Source: Burhinus oedicnemus (lineage: Eukaryota > Chordata > Aves > Charadriiformes > Burhinidae). From it: a stretch of 64,000 bases of DNA. The first letter of the stretch is position 1; each line of letters starts with the position of its first letter. Below the pieces are notes generated by a model. It ran no database searches. It was not told the origin of the DNA and saw only the letters and a program-made list of their open reading frames with translations. Below are positions 35,101-46,200 of the stretch, piece after piece. The stretch covers positions 223,714 through 287,713 of the forward strand of contig VFFE01008410.1 in the NCBI GenBank assembly GCA_008921705.1, written 5' to 3'. The position numbers and the translations under genes were made by a program.

Positions 35101-36993
35101 CAACAGTTCTCTGGTGGAGAGGGCTCCAGCTCCTATTTCTTCATGAGCTTCTCAAGCAAACCTACCTGCTGTTCTGCTGTGTTTTGTTTTTTTCCCGTGG
35201 ATACACGGCCTTTACATTTGTCTTGTAGGGTCTTCATTACACTGGAGCTTTTTGCTCAGTCTTAAATTAGGAACAGTGAGCCATTGAATATAAATATGTA
35301 GAGTAAGATATAATTTATTAACAGTATTCCTGAAACAGTCTTCTTAGATTCACAGATATAGTGACCGAATCGGAGCTTAACAATTTCATTAAATTGGATT
35401 TCTTGTTATTTGGAAAACCCTATTTGGCAAGTTGCTGATGCTTGCTATTTCAGTAACTTACAGTCTTTTGAGAAGACAGCTGGGTTAATACATTATTGAA
35501 TATTTTTAGAATCCTTTAATGCTGAGTTCACAGGATTTGCTAAGTGAAGTAGACTTAAAAGCTAAAAAGTTTTTGAACATGCTTTTGCTTTGAAGTTTCT
35601 AAGGGGCTGCTTCAGTCCTACTGCCAGTAAAACTTAGAACATGTTCTGAAAGGCTATAAATAGTGGCAGTAAAACAATGAATTTCATTTGGCAAGTAGTT
35701 CTTATCGATGGGAAGGCAAAGCAGGCCACCGCTTACAGCTTGTACAAATGTATACTCTGCTTTGTGGTTTCACAGGACTGGGTAGAAATTAGGCTTTTGG
35801 GGAGAATTTCCCACTGAAAGAACATATATTACCATGACTCTTTCTCCTATATTGGGGAAAAAAATTAAAAATCATGGTCTTTTAAACACACTGTCTTTGA
35901 ATTAAGAGATATGAGAGAGCTTTTGCCTATGTTAGGCTAAATATTCTTGATGTTACAGAGGCATTCTTTTGACTTTTTCCAGAATAAGGCCATGTAATTT
36001 TCAATCAAGTCTGTTTTTAAAGGTGATACAAACAAAACAGGTTTTGCTTTTATTTTACTTTATATAATTATTTTATTACTACTTTTATTTTACTTTTATA
36101 TTATTTTGTGTTATTACATTATTTTTTATATTATTATATTATCGCAGGTTTTTCCCCCCTCTGTCTTTCATAGCTGAATGATATCTCCATCACTTCTTCT
36201 GTTGTGGCTTGTTCTTTGCTTTCTTCCAGGTTGCTTCAGAGCTGTCCAAAATAACATCAGAAATTGTCACTGAGAAATACTGCCTCGTTAAGCCTCTCTA
36301 AGCCAGTAACAAGAAGAGGAAGAGAATCACTGAAAATTACCTATATATTTAGAAACTCTTGAATACTTAAACATTGTTTCTTTTCAGCAGAAGCAGAAAA
36401 CACTGAGTACAAATGAGATGAAGGGGCTGTCAAACCCGGTGTTTAAGTTACCAGCGGTGTAGGTGGTCACTGCTTGATACTCAGCTCATTTATCTTTCTT
36501 CCAAGTTACGGGAAGCTGTTTTCCATACCATGAAGTCAGCTCCTATAATAAAAGGATATTGAAAATAGAAAGCAATTTAGAAAGATTTGTCAGCTATTTG
36601 TGCTCTTTAAAACAAAAAACCCCACACATTTATTTTGCAGAACTAGAGAAGAAAGGAATTGACGAATTATCAGCTGGCCTCGTGCAGGAGAGTGAAACAC
36701 TGGTACTAATTAATGGCTAGTTAGCAGAGCACCATCTTGATCTCAGTGGAGGTTGCCTGGATAGGGGCCATAAATCCATACTGCAAATGAGAACAGTTTC
36801 AAGATGCTTCATTTCAGCTAAATGAGATGGTGGCCCTCAGCTGCTAGGAAGCTGCTAAGGCAGTATTTACTAGGTCAGAGTTTGGGACTCACAGATCTAT
36901 TTAATTCCCGCTGGCTATGCAGCTGCTCATTATTGTTGATAATTTTTCTAGGGCTTCAGTAGTTTTATACTGTGCACTGTTTTCCTCTTGCAG
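32106..36993. other. No gene recognised; end of intron 1
   Basis: Intron-like sequence. It includes a duplicated 20-bp AT word near 34480-34518 and the AT-rich tract at 36047-36144. The last 25 nt form the splice acceptor of BICD1 exon 2 (pyrimidine-rich TGTTTTCCTCTTGCAG). Confidence 0.6.
36047..36144. repeat. TTTTATTA-like AT-rich tract
   Basis: Nearly 100 nt of TTTTATTTTA, TATTATT and TTATTACA words with few G or C. It is a degenerate simple repeat located 0.85 kb upstream of BICD1 exon 2. Confidence 0.8.
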
Positions 36994-37206
36994 GCATTTG
37001 GGCAGTCCTTCTCGATTCACCGCAAAGTGGCTGAAGATGGTGAAACACGTGAAGAGACTCTCCTCCAGGAGTCTGCATCAAAAGAAGCTTATTACCTTGG
37101 GAAGATTTTGGAGATGCAGAATGAGCTGAAGCAGAGCAGGGCGGTGGTCACCAATGTTCAGGCCGAGAATGAGAGACTCACTGCTATTGTCCAAGACTTG
37201 AAAGAG
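36994..37206 (+). CDS. BICD1: BICD1 coding exon (exon 2): part of the N-terminal coiled coil
   Basis: The 213-nt exon encodes 71 residues, starting [20 protein letters not shown] and ending TAIVQDLKE. It has clean splice signals: TTTTCCTCTTGCAG before GCA and GAG before GTAAAT. Both junctions are phase 0. The peptide matches vertebrate BICD1 at about residues 72-142 of roughly 975. It is BICD1 and not BICD2: [19 protein letters not shown] is BICD1-type where BICD2 has THNKKVAADGES-like sequence, and [19 protein letters not shown] is also BICD1-type. BICD1 is a homodimeric coiled-coil adaptor that links Rab6 vesicles and other cargo to dynein-dynactin. This exon is part of coiled coil 1, which runs along the dynactin filament. 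The CC1 box lies in exon 1, outside the window. The frame is intact, with no indels or stops. Confidence 0.97.
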
Positions 37207-37901
37207 GTAAATGGGGGTGTGCAGGGAGCAAGGGGGTGAATTTTCTTGGAGTATCATGGAAGGCATGGCTCTGAGTCATGAAAATACTACAAGAAGTAAA
37301 AATGCTCACCTGCTGGTCTGTGATCATCCCAGAAATCACCTGGCCTCAGAGGACTGTAATTCAGAAAGGGAAAAAACAAAAGTAACTTTTTCTTATTTTT
37401 AAACAACAACAAAATTCTACAAATATAATAAAACCCAATTCAGGAAGCTATAATTTCCAAAGTACTCTGAGCATTTTGCATTGTATTTTATAGGGCCTAC
37501 GTATAAGTGAATTTTACACAAACTTTCTGCACTCTTCTGATATTCATGCACCTCCTGTCTTTCTCAACATTTGTATAATTTCTCAGGTATTTTGGATTGG
37601 CTACGGTCAGATAAAGCTTTCAGCAGTTTTCTTCTACTGTAGAGCAAAATTAAAGTGCATCCTCGTGTTGAGAAAATGGGTGACAGGAAGGAAGCCAAAT
37701 GGAGTTATTGGCCATGTGGGACATTTCCTCAGGAATGCTTGGACCTAGGGTCGCTCCCCACTGTCCAGCTGCTGGAAAGAATCTTTCCTAGGTGATTCTG
37801 CAAAAATGCCTCTTTCATGTGAACTCAGCAAATTAATGAAGTTTATCATGTTTTCTGTGGCTGAGTGGAATGGCATCCTTCCAACTTATAAAAACCGCTG
37901 G

Positions 37902-38522
37902 TGCGGGGTATCCCGGGTATTGTCCCAAGGCGTGGTCATTTAACCAGTGTGCACGATGCCAATGTACCCACAGAGCAGAGGTATTTATTTAAATCATTTC
38001 TGCGCAGAGGTGGGTGCTAGGTGGTAATGCACAAAGCTAGCACACCAGCCTACAAACTCTTTGGAATATATATATGGTTCAAAACACAGAAATACACACC
38101 CTTAATTATAATTGTTGGTTAGTACCTTATCTTAACAATTTCTATTGGTTACTACAGTCTCTTGCTTTTATTTAAAGGTACAATGTCCTTTTATTGATGT
38201 GGGCATGCTCCAGTACAGTGCGGGGGAGGGGGGAGCATAGGTCTGTTCAGTCTCTAATTGAGTGGGTGGTCGTGACCTTTACCTTTCCCCCAGTCAATGC
38301 AGATCTTTGTTGCTTTCAGCAGTTGTCTGGTTCTTTGCGGGTTTTCGGCGCCTCTTGCAGAGGGATGTTCCCTTGTTATCAGCCTTCTGTTCCTCTTCAA
38401 GGGTATATTCATTAGCAAGGCATTCATTGTTTATACAAAGTGTCCTGTTTCACAAGGCTTGTAACCTTCTTACAGCTCTTTGCTCTTGCTCAGTGAAAGA
38501 TTCCAGTTTCTAAGGTGTATCA
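37902..38522 (-). mobile_element. Solo LTR, family 2, 0.7 kb downstream of BICD1 exon 2
   Basis: This is a 621-bp LTR. On the + strand it starts TGCGGGGTATCC and ends GGTGTATCA. It is flanked by the 4-bp duplication CTGG (37898-37901 and 38523-38526). Read on the minus strand, a TATA run (38066-38075) precedes an AATAAA signal (37984-37989), which lies about 80 nt before the 3' end, the order expected of an LTR. A G-rich CpG-containing block sits near 38215-38235. There are no internal genes. The 4-bp duplication suggests an ERV1-like integrase. It is antisense to BICD1. Confidence 0.7.
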
Positions 38523-38526
38523 CTGG

Positions 38527-41500
38527 GACTGGGTCCTTTACTCCCATCGAACATTTTTGTTTAATGGTTTCACTGAGCTTGCCCATAATACAAGTCAGGT
38601 TTCAGTAAGAAGTAAATATATGCTATTTATTCACAAGATCCAAATAAAATATGTGATTGCAATTGCTGTTGCAGTAGTTAGCAAAAAAAAAAAAAAAGTC
38701 AAGTTTATACCTACTCATCCTGAAATCATATTCTAAAAGCTTCTCTGATAGCAGGCAACCAGCTACTGACACACCTACCTAAGCATTTGGTTAAAGATTG
38801 CAGGCAAGCAGAATCCTGATGACCTGGGGTTCAGTCTCAGATGAAGAACCAAGTTAGAGAAAATACACATTTGTCTTTGTACTCAATTCCTTCCTCTGGG
38901 GTCTCCTTGGGATTCCTTCAAATGCAAATCTCCCTTCTATTTTCTGTCATGATTATTGATCTGTAAGTTATTCAGGAGGCAGTTTCAGTACCTGTCCTCC
39001 CTAGAATATTGATTGTCCTCATTTCTTTGGAGATAATAGTAACCCTTAGTGCAAGACCAGCTGCAATTATTTCCTGTTCTAATGCTAAATAGAAACAAGC
39101 CCTAGTAGTTAATTAAAGTGTGAGAAAAGAATTTACTTGAATAAAAATCAGGCTGATAAACTGTGTGTTATTATTAAGATGATGTTGGACCCTGAGTATA
39201 AAGTCCTTGACTATGTTGACTTTTATTTTGTGGAACTACAATCAATGTATTTAAACATAAATAGGATTAGTGCAATCAGTTCATTACCAAGCTTACACCA
39301 GACACTATTATGATTAATTACTTTAATATAATAAGAGACAGGAGGTGATTGACACCTGCCTTGGGCTCTTAGGGATCTTGTCACACTGAATTACACTGAT
39401 TTTTCACCCTGTGCTCAAAGGAGTCTCACCCTTGTACCCAGCTCAGCGTACCTTGGTCCAAACATAAATCCAAGTGCCTGCAGAAATGAGGTGCCCTTCT
39501 GCTGTGTTTATGAACTTTGTCTGCTTGGTTCTGGGTGCTGCTGATAGGAAAAGGCAGACTTAGCTTACTGCAAATCTTGACAACCAATAAGGTGGAAACC
39601 CCACATTTTTTTAAAAATGAAACGTCTGGTACATTTTGGGGTAAAGACAGTCATTAGAAGCTGCCACAGGTAGATTGCTATAATGAGAAAGTAATTTGTC
39701 TCTTTGAAAATCTAGCTGGAGACAAAAATGGAAGAAATACAGATGGTCTTTATGTGAGCAACTGTACTGAGTGACGGAAAGATAGATTCTGGATGTAAGT
39801 TACTTGACTGTATCCTGTCTCTTCCCCTCCCTCCTTCACCCCGCCAAGAGAATATGCTCTATCGTTGTTTTTTAAGCCTTACTAAGATGTCTTATAAGCT
39901 AAAACAAAAAATGATCACTCCTTTCACCTTCAGACTTAATAGAAAAGGTTTGAAAAACTGCTGTGTGGTTCTGGAGGTAATGTTTTTGCATAGATAACAG
40001 GAATTTGTGGCACTTTATCCATACACTCAGTCCGCTATGATACTGAAGACTGATTGCAAAGTTTTCAAAGCATGCCCCCTGTTATTGGTACCGCATCCCT
40101 ATATATTTTAGTTGGTGCTCCTTCATTCTCTAGTCTGTTGTAGAAGTTCTCTTCTGAATACGTTCTGCTTTCTGAATTTGCACAGAAATCCATAGTCATA
40201 TGAATGTGTATGAGCATTTTGTGAACCATCAGAATACACTCGCATGAATGCTGATAGCTTTTAGGAATCTTGGGAATTCCATAGCCCCAGCATTTAAAAA
40301 TTCATGTCTTTTTGCAAGTATCTGCCATATAGTCACAGCTGGTGTCTGCAGGGCAGCTTGACCTGGATCCCTCTTGCTATAAAAGGGAATGTATCAGGCT
40401 CAGGTCTCTGGAGATTGTGCATCTCAGTCTGGGAAAGCAAACAAACTGATTTCAATGCTCATCATGAGAAAAAGACATATTTTTGAAGAACTTGAGCCTT
40501 TGTTTCACCCTGACAATGAAGGATGAACAAGGAATCTCTGTACACAGATGGCTTTCTAGATTCATGTTAAAATGATCAAAACAGTAAAACACCAGCAGCG
40601 TTATTTTTGATGTAATAAAAATCCCTAGAGTTTTGGATAGGAATATTATAAACTATCATCTAACTAAATAAAATACACATTTTTGAAAGCAGGTAACCCT
40701 TTTCATTCTTTTCTCCCACTGAGACCTCAGACAGAGAAAGCAGAAGGTTATTTGGAGATTCTTAAAACTACTGTAATCTCAACCAAAAAATACACTGATT
40801 TTAAAACTGAGGCCAGAGAGGTCATTTTTTAGCAGAGACCAGATTTTGTGTATGTTATGCATCACAAAGTTTATGGTAGATGGCCTCTCTGTGTGGAGAA
40901 ATCAGTATGGTTATTAGCTCATTTAACCTTTTCTAACAGCGTATGAATTGCCTGCCTGTATTATAAATGTTAAAGAAATAGTCTTTTTAAAACATATTTT
41001 AAAAATACAATCTTTTCTAATTCTCCGGTGTTTGTTTTTTCCTATTTAAAAATACTGTGTTTACTTAGAGTTGGGGGATGAGCGACTGGTTCTTCCATTT
41101 GTGCCACTGAAAAATCTTTCCTTATGGTAACCATAAGCACTTTATAGATGGATAAAGAAGATGAAATCATTACCTTGAGAAGCTGATGACTGACGGAGGT
41201 GGTTATGCAAGCACAGATGACCCATCTCAGAGTTAGAGCAGAAAGTTCTCGTGATGACATCATATTCCTTCTCCATGATGAGGCTGAATGCCTTGGAGCT
41301 GGGCATCTGACTCAAAACAGGTGGCAACTGGAGGGGGAAGAGCATGAAACAAAGAGGGGAAGCAGGTGAAACTGTAGAAAATGGAGATGAAAGATGATGA
41401 TACAGTTTGAGTTTTGTAGGTGTTATGAGACTAGGATTAGGAGTTGTGTGAGGTGGGTAGATGAATGCTTTTGCATCTGAAGAGGCTAGCAGGTGTGGGC

Positions 41501-41837
41501 GAGCTCTTTCTTCCTAACAAGACTAGTGAAAAGGAGGAGGAATAACATAAGAAAGTCAGGAAGCAAAGGATTAAAACTCATAGGCTATGCTACTAAATGT
41601 CACTGCAGCAGCTGCTGGGATTGCTGAGAGAAATCAGCACCTGGGTACCTGCAGTCCAGGAGATAACAGATGGACAGGGAGGTTTATGTGACGGCAATGT
41701 TAATGGGCCGTGGCAACAGCACACACCTGGGCTTCTGGAGGGCAAAAGCAGGGATGAGGGCAGTGGAAAAGCGGGTGGGGAGAAAAATAAAAATTGCTAA
41801 GGCACTATGTGCTGAAATCAGGTGAAAAAAAAATCTA
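38527..41837. other. No gene recognised
   Basis: Intron-like sequence with a 15-A run near 38683-38697. I saw no transposable-element body or exon. Confidence 0.55.
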
Positions 41838-42007
41838 GGATGAAGTTGTGCAGCCCTGCTGCCCTTGAAATGTCTCTGACTCTGGAGACACTCAAAACCC
41901 GCCTGGATGCCATCCTGTGCAACCTGCTCTAGGTGAACCTGCTCTGGCAGGGGGGTTGGACTCGATGATCTCCAGAGGTCCCTTCCAACCCCTGGGATTC
42001 TGTGAAA
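41838..42007 (+). mobile_element. CR1 LINE 3' fragment, sense
   Basis: About 170 bp of CR1 3' end in the + direction. The GGAGACACTCAAAACCCGCC and CTGTGCAACCTGCTCTAGGT blocks precede GGGGTTGGACTCGATGATCT, then CCCTTCCAACCCC and the tail GGGATTCTGTGAAA. It is 5'-truncated and non-coding. It is the only substantial CR1 here in the BICD1 sense direction. Confidence 0.92.
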
Positions 42008-43059
42008 TCAATAGCTAAACTTTTATTCACTTCAGCAGTACAAAGATCTTACACATCATGCTAATCACGAAACATATGGGTGTGATAGCTTGGACTGTTT
42101 TTGAGGGGAACCTATGTATGATGCAAAGTGTGAGCACTTCTGCTGGGTGAATAATTATAAGAAGTTTTACTGCTAGCTGTGGCCATTTCAGAAAGGCAAC
42201 CTCATGCTAAGTGGCCTTCTGAAAATACAGGAGAAATGGAAAAAATTTACAGGCATAGTGTTCCCATTGACTTTTATCTAAAAAAAATATTAAGAACTGG
42301 TATTTCTATACTAAATATACCTTAAAAAAATTCCTAACTGGCTATTTCCTATTTAGAAATTATAATTTCTCGGTCTGAAGAGTTAGGGTTTTTTCTCTTT
42401 TTTTTTTTTTTACAATTCAGAATAAAGGCTAAAAACTTTAAATGTGAACGCATATGTGGTGTTAACTAAATTCTGCTTCTGCTACCCAATTTCAGGTTCT
42501 TGTTTTGTTGTTTTGTAGCTCTAGGGTTAAACTGTAGCAAGATTTGGGTATATAGTGCTTCCTATTAAATGTAGGATTTAGTTAGATCTAAAACGGAGAT
42601 CCTTAAGACATTCAATTGTCACCTACTCCTGGAGGCTCCTACAGTCATTAGGTGCCTGACTTTCCACCTGTAAAAATTTTCTGCCCATGTAAAGGTCCGT
42701 TTCCAGATGTGTTCAGGAACACCTCTGGCTTGGACTGAGGTCTATTACTACACTGTTGCTGGATATTGAACACTGCTGTAGGTGCTACTGGGATCCTCCA
42801 AGTACACGTTTCCCTAGCTGACCTCATCACCTAGCATTGTCCTTCTACTCTCTGATTCTGTGATTGTAACAAGGTTTGGGGCTCCATTTTTTTCTCTGCC
42901 TGAGGGATTATGAATCCACTTCTCCATCTGAATAAAGTGCCCTAGCAGTCAGTTGGCATGCTCTTTATGCCTTCAGATGAAGCTGTTCCACTTTGTTGGG
43001 GGATAGTTAGAATTTTGTGGGTCAGGGAGAGTGAGAATGAGCAAGCTCGTAAGAATGAC
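42008..43059. other. No gene recognised
   Basis: Intron-like AT-rich sequence with a T-run near 42399-42411. No exon or repeat body is visible. Confidence 0.55.
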
Positions 43060-43200
43060 TGTAGCCTAAAGGCTAAGCCACTCAGCTGGGAATAGGGAAC
43101 TAGTTCTAGTCCCTATTTCAATTGATGTTTAATAAGAAATACTTAACTATTAATTGGAGCAGAGACCAGAACCCCAGTCTCTCCTCTGTGAGGTGGCAGA
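43060..43200. repeat. Possible ancient tRNA-related repeat fragment
   Basis: GGCTAAGCCACTCAGCTGGG, then GGGAACTAGTTCTAGTCCCT, then GGAGCAGAGACCAGAACCCC, resembles the degenerate A/B-box and 'wrong-strand' words of old amniote SINEs (GGTTCTAGTCC-like B box). No precise family can be assigned by eye, and it may be coincidence. Confidence 0.2.
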
Positions 43201-46200
43201 CCTCAGAAAAGGCTGTCTCCATCCCTCGGAGAGAGCGTGGTCTTCAGCCTGGATCTCCCGTGGCTAGTGGTTTGGCTAATGAGCTCTTGGAGGGAGGTAG
43301 CTCCAGGTTACTGAGTGAGGTAACTTTCTCCAACCTTGTATTGAAGAAAGATGGGAAAGGTAAGTCTGGGAGAGGAAACACTGCTATGAACCATGTACTG
43401 CAGGAAGCACCTTTTAGTGGCCTGGCCATAGTGACAAAGCTCTCTTAGAGAGTAGCGAACTCTCTGCAATGTTATTAGCTTGCTTCCCCTCTTAGTTGTC
43501 TAACTTTCTTCATGCATAGAATAGGGAACGTGTGATTGTGCTTTGACAATTATCCTAGACAGTGAAGTGATTCAAGTAACTGCAGTGTTGGCTGTGACAA
43601 TGCACGCAGCATCCTTCCATGATCTCGCCTCCTCTGTCGTGGTGTTGCCCTGTGCTTCCTGGTGGCTGCATCAACAGACTTATCACCTCCTGAAGAACGG
43701 CAGTTTCTTTTGGCATTTGCACTGATTAAATAAAGCCTGCATTATAAATACAGTTATTTTCTTATTAATATTATGCTGGTACTTGCATCCATGGCTTCAT
43801 TTCTAGAGGGAGAATGTGTAAGGAAATACGGTGAAGTATTCAGCATGGCCACTGGTAATTAATGGTGTCTTCATCTTATTGTACCTTCCTGCAAGGACTG
43901 CTTTTTGAAAAGAAGCTGTAGGAATCTGATGCCAGAGCAGCCCACAGAGATAACTGGGGGGGTCAGAGCTGCCTGGGAAACAAGGTGTAGCCGAGGCGTG
44001 ATAGAGATGGCAGACTGTTCCTTCTGTCAGGAGAGCTCTGTCATCACAATTCAGGGTAGTATTATCATAGTCACTCTAATTGACTGTATTTACATTCCTC
44101 TGTTTTGGAAGTTTCCTTCAATGGGCTAGAACCATCTCTAAATTAGGCTTAGAATATAAATTTGTTACTTTCCCCACTGGGAGATGTTTTTCTTTTCTCT
44201 CTTCTGTTTTTAGAAAAGCCTGCTGAATGAAGATTTTCTAGCTTGCTGGTGCCTAGCTACCCTCATAAATTTTTTTCCTTGCTTTGCTGACAGTGCTAAT
44301 GGGTGGGAGTTTTTGTCTTGAGAGGCTGAAAAGTTTGCTAAACATGTATCGATTTCTTCTGCTTTCGGGAAAAGTTTTCAGGCTGACCTTAATCCTAATT
44401 ATCATATAATAGCATTATGTTTTGTAACATGGGAAACTTTATTAGATGTTGCTGACCTGCTTCAAATCAAACTGGAGTGTATACTTGTGTCTTATCTGGA
44501 CCTCTTTAAAAATATGTTAACAGTTTCTGTAAGCAGTCAGGTGTTACTGCTTTTCCTGTGAAGGCACTTATTTGTCTGTGCTCTATCTAGGCTGGAGAGG
44601 GCTGCAGGACCTCCAGGGGCTTTAGGTTAAACAAGGTGGAGAGTGCCCCTGTCATTGCTCTGAATTCCTGTCCTCTTGACACGGTCTTTGGAAAATCAGC
44701 AGTGCATGTTTGTAAGTGAAAGCCACCGGTGGGCCATCATTGGCTTGACTGTGGGTGGTGGCCTTCACTATCACTGCAGGCCATGCCTTTAACCCTTGTT
44801 CTGTTTTTTCTTTCTGACCCTAACACACACATTTCCATTCATACTGTGTTCATATCAGTCTCACTATTTCTTCTACAAGTGCCTACATCTGCTCACTTCA
44901 GACTGATGTGAACCAAGGTGTAATCCCTGTAAAGGACACCCGCTGCAGAGTTTCTCCTAACAGGCAATGAAGGTAGCATGCAGGTGGGTTTGGTGACTGT
45001 TGTCACCACCGGTTGCGATGCGAAAAGATATCAGCGGACCACACTGAAGTGTAAAACCTGGCTTTGTGGCATGAAACAGTCTGGAAGGTAGGAAACGCTG
45101 GAGGTCATCGTCAATAGTGTTTGTTGACAAAGATTTTTTTACTAATTTTCACATGGTTTCTACAGCAGTTTTTGCGAAGATGTTATTTTGTAGGTTTAGA
45201 TACTGATGCTTGTTAAATGGGTTTTCTCTGCCCTGTGTGTTTACCTTCCCTGTTCACAGAACTTTACTTCTGAAAAGAAACATAATGGCTTTCTTTATGT
45301 CTTGGAGACAGAAAAATAAAGCAAGCTGTGACTCGTAATCCTACCAAATCTCTCCTCATGTGGTGAAAAGGATACATATATTAGTAGCTTATACTGCCTA
45401 TCTGTCAAAAAAAGAGCTTTGAGTATAGGCAGCAAGACCTGTCCAACATAGACTGCTTCTCAGTGCCCTTATTAACAGATAAAGGTTTAATTAAAAACCT
45501 GCCATTCAACTTCATCTGCTACTTAGTTACCACCAAACACTTTCTTGTGGTTCATTTCACACATTGACCAACAAACCACTTGCTCTTGCAGGTGAAACCA
45601 AAGGTGGCTGTGTAAGATTCACCCTTTTATTTCCTGAAATATGGTTTATAATCCTAAATTGCTATAACCCTATAATTGCTCATAAAAAGATGCTCTTTCC
45701 AAGCACCGACTGTAATAGAATAGGAAGGTCAACAGTGCAGCATAAGTACGTTTCTTGTCGCACTGTTTTCTCAGGGTAATCTTTAGCTCCTTGTTCTGCT
45801 GTTCTCGCCCTTGAATATACCTGCAAGCCACCAAAAGCAGCTTTGGTTGGTTGTGTTTCCTGTTAATGAGCCTGGAACAATGACTTAGGATGCAAACTTG
45901 TGATCTGACACATGCATGACACCGTTTTCTTTGGCAAGGTTCAGGCATTTAGCTCTACTGTGAATAACAGTCAAACAATGGACAGTGGGGAGGTCAAAAA
46001 AAGGCCAGGCGGGATAACGGAGCATAACCAAGGGACTGTTGCATAAATCCACAGTGCCTTATTATACACACTCAAATTCCCAGCCCTTTCTTTCAGAAAG
46101 GGTCCTTTGCAGGGCCTCAAATAGAAAATGTAAGAGAGTGTACTTTCAGCTGCACTCCGTAATCTCGAGGCAGTGATTAATCAAATCGGGATCTGGCAGT

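Larger units (their letters stand above)
1..36993 (+). other. BICD1: BICD1 intron 1 (inferred, partial)
   Basis: This is inferred to be the 3' part of BICD1 intron 1, because the exon at 36994 begins at a residue that follows the exon-1 coding block in vertebrate BICD1. I looked for the exon-1 coiled-coil block (the conserved AAEYGL region and the stretch ending LKE) and did not see it here. The intron therefore probably starts before the window. Base composition is AT-rich with dispersed CR1 and LTR copies. An intron over 37 kb is plausible for this gene, which has very long 5' introns in vertebrates. Confidence 0.75.

Noticed and set aside
43122..43448. 108-codon open frame
   Set aside because: There is no ATG start, no domain and an overlapping frame on the other strand. 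It is most likely chance.
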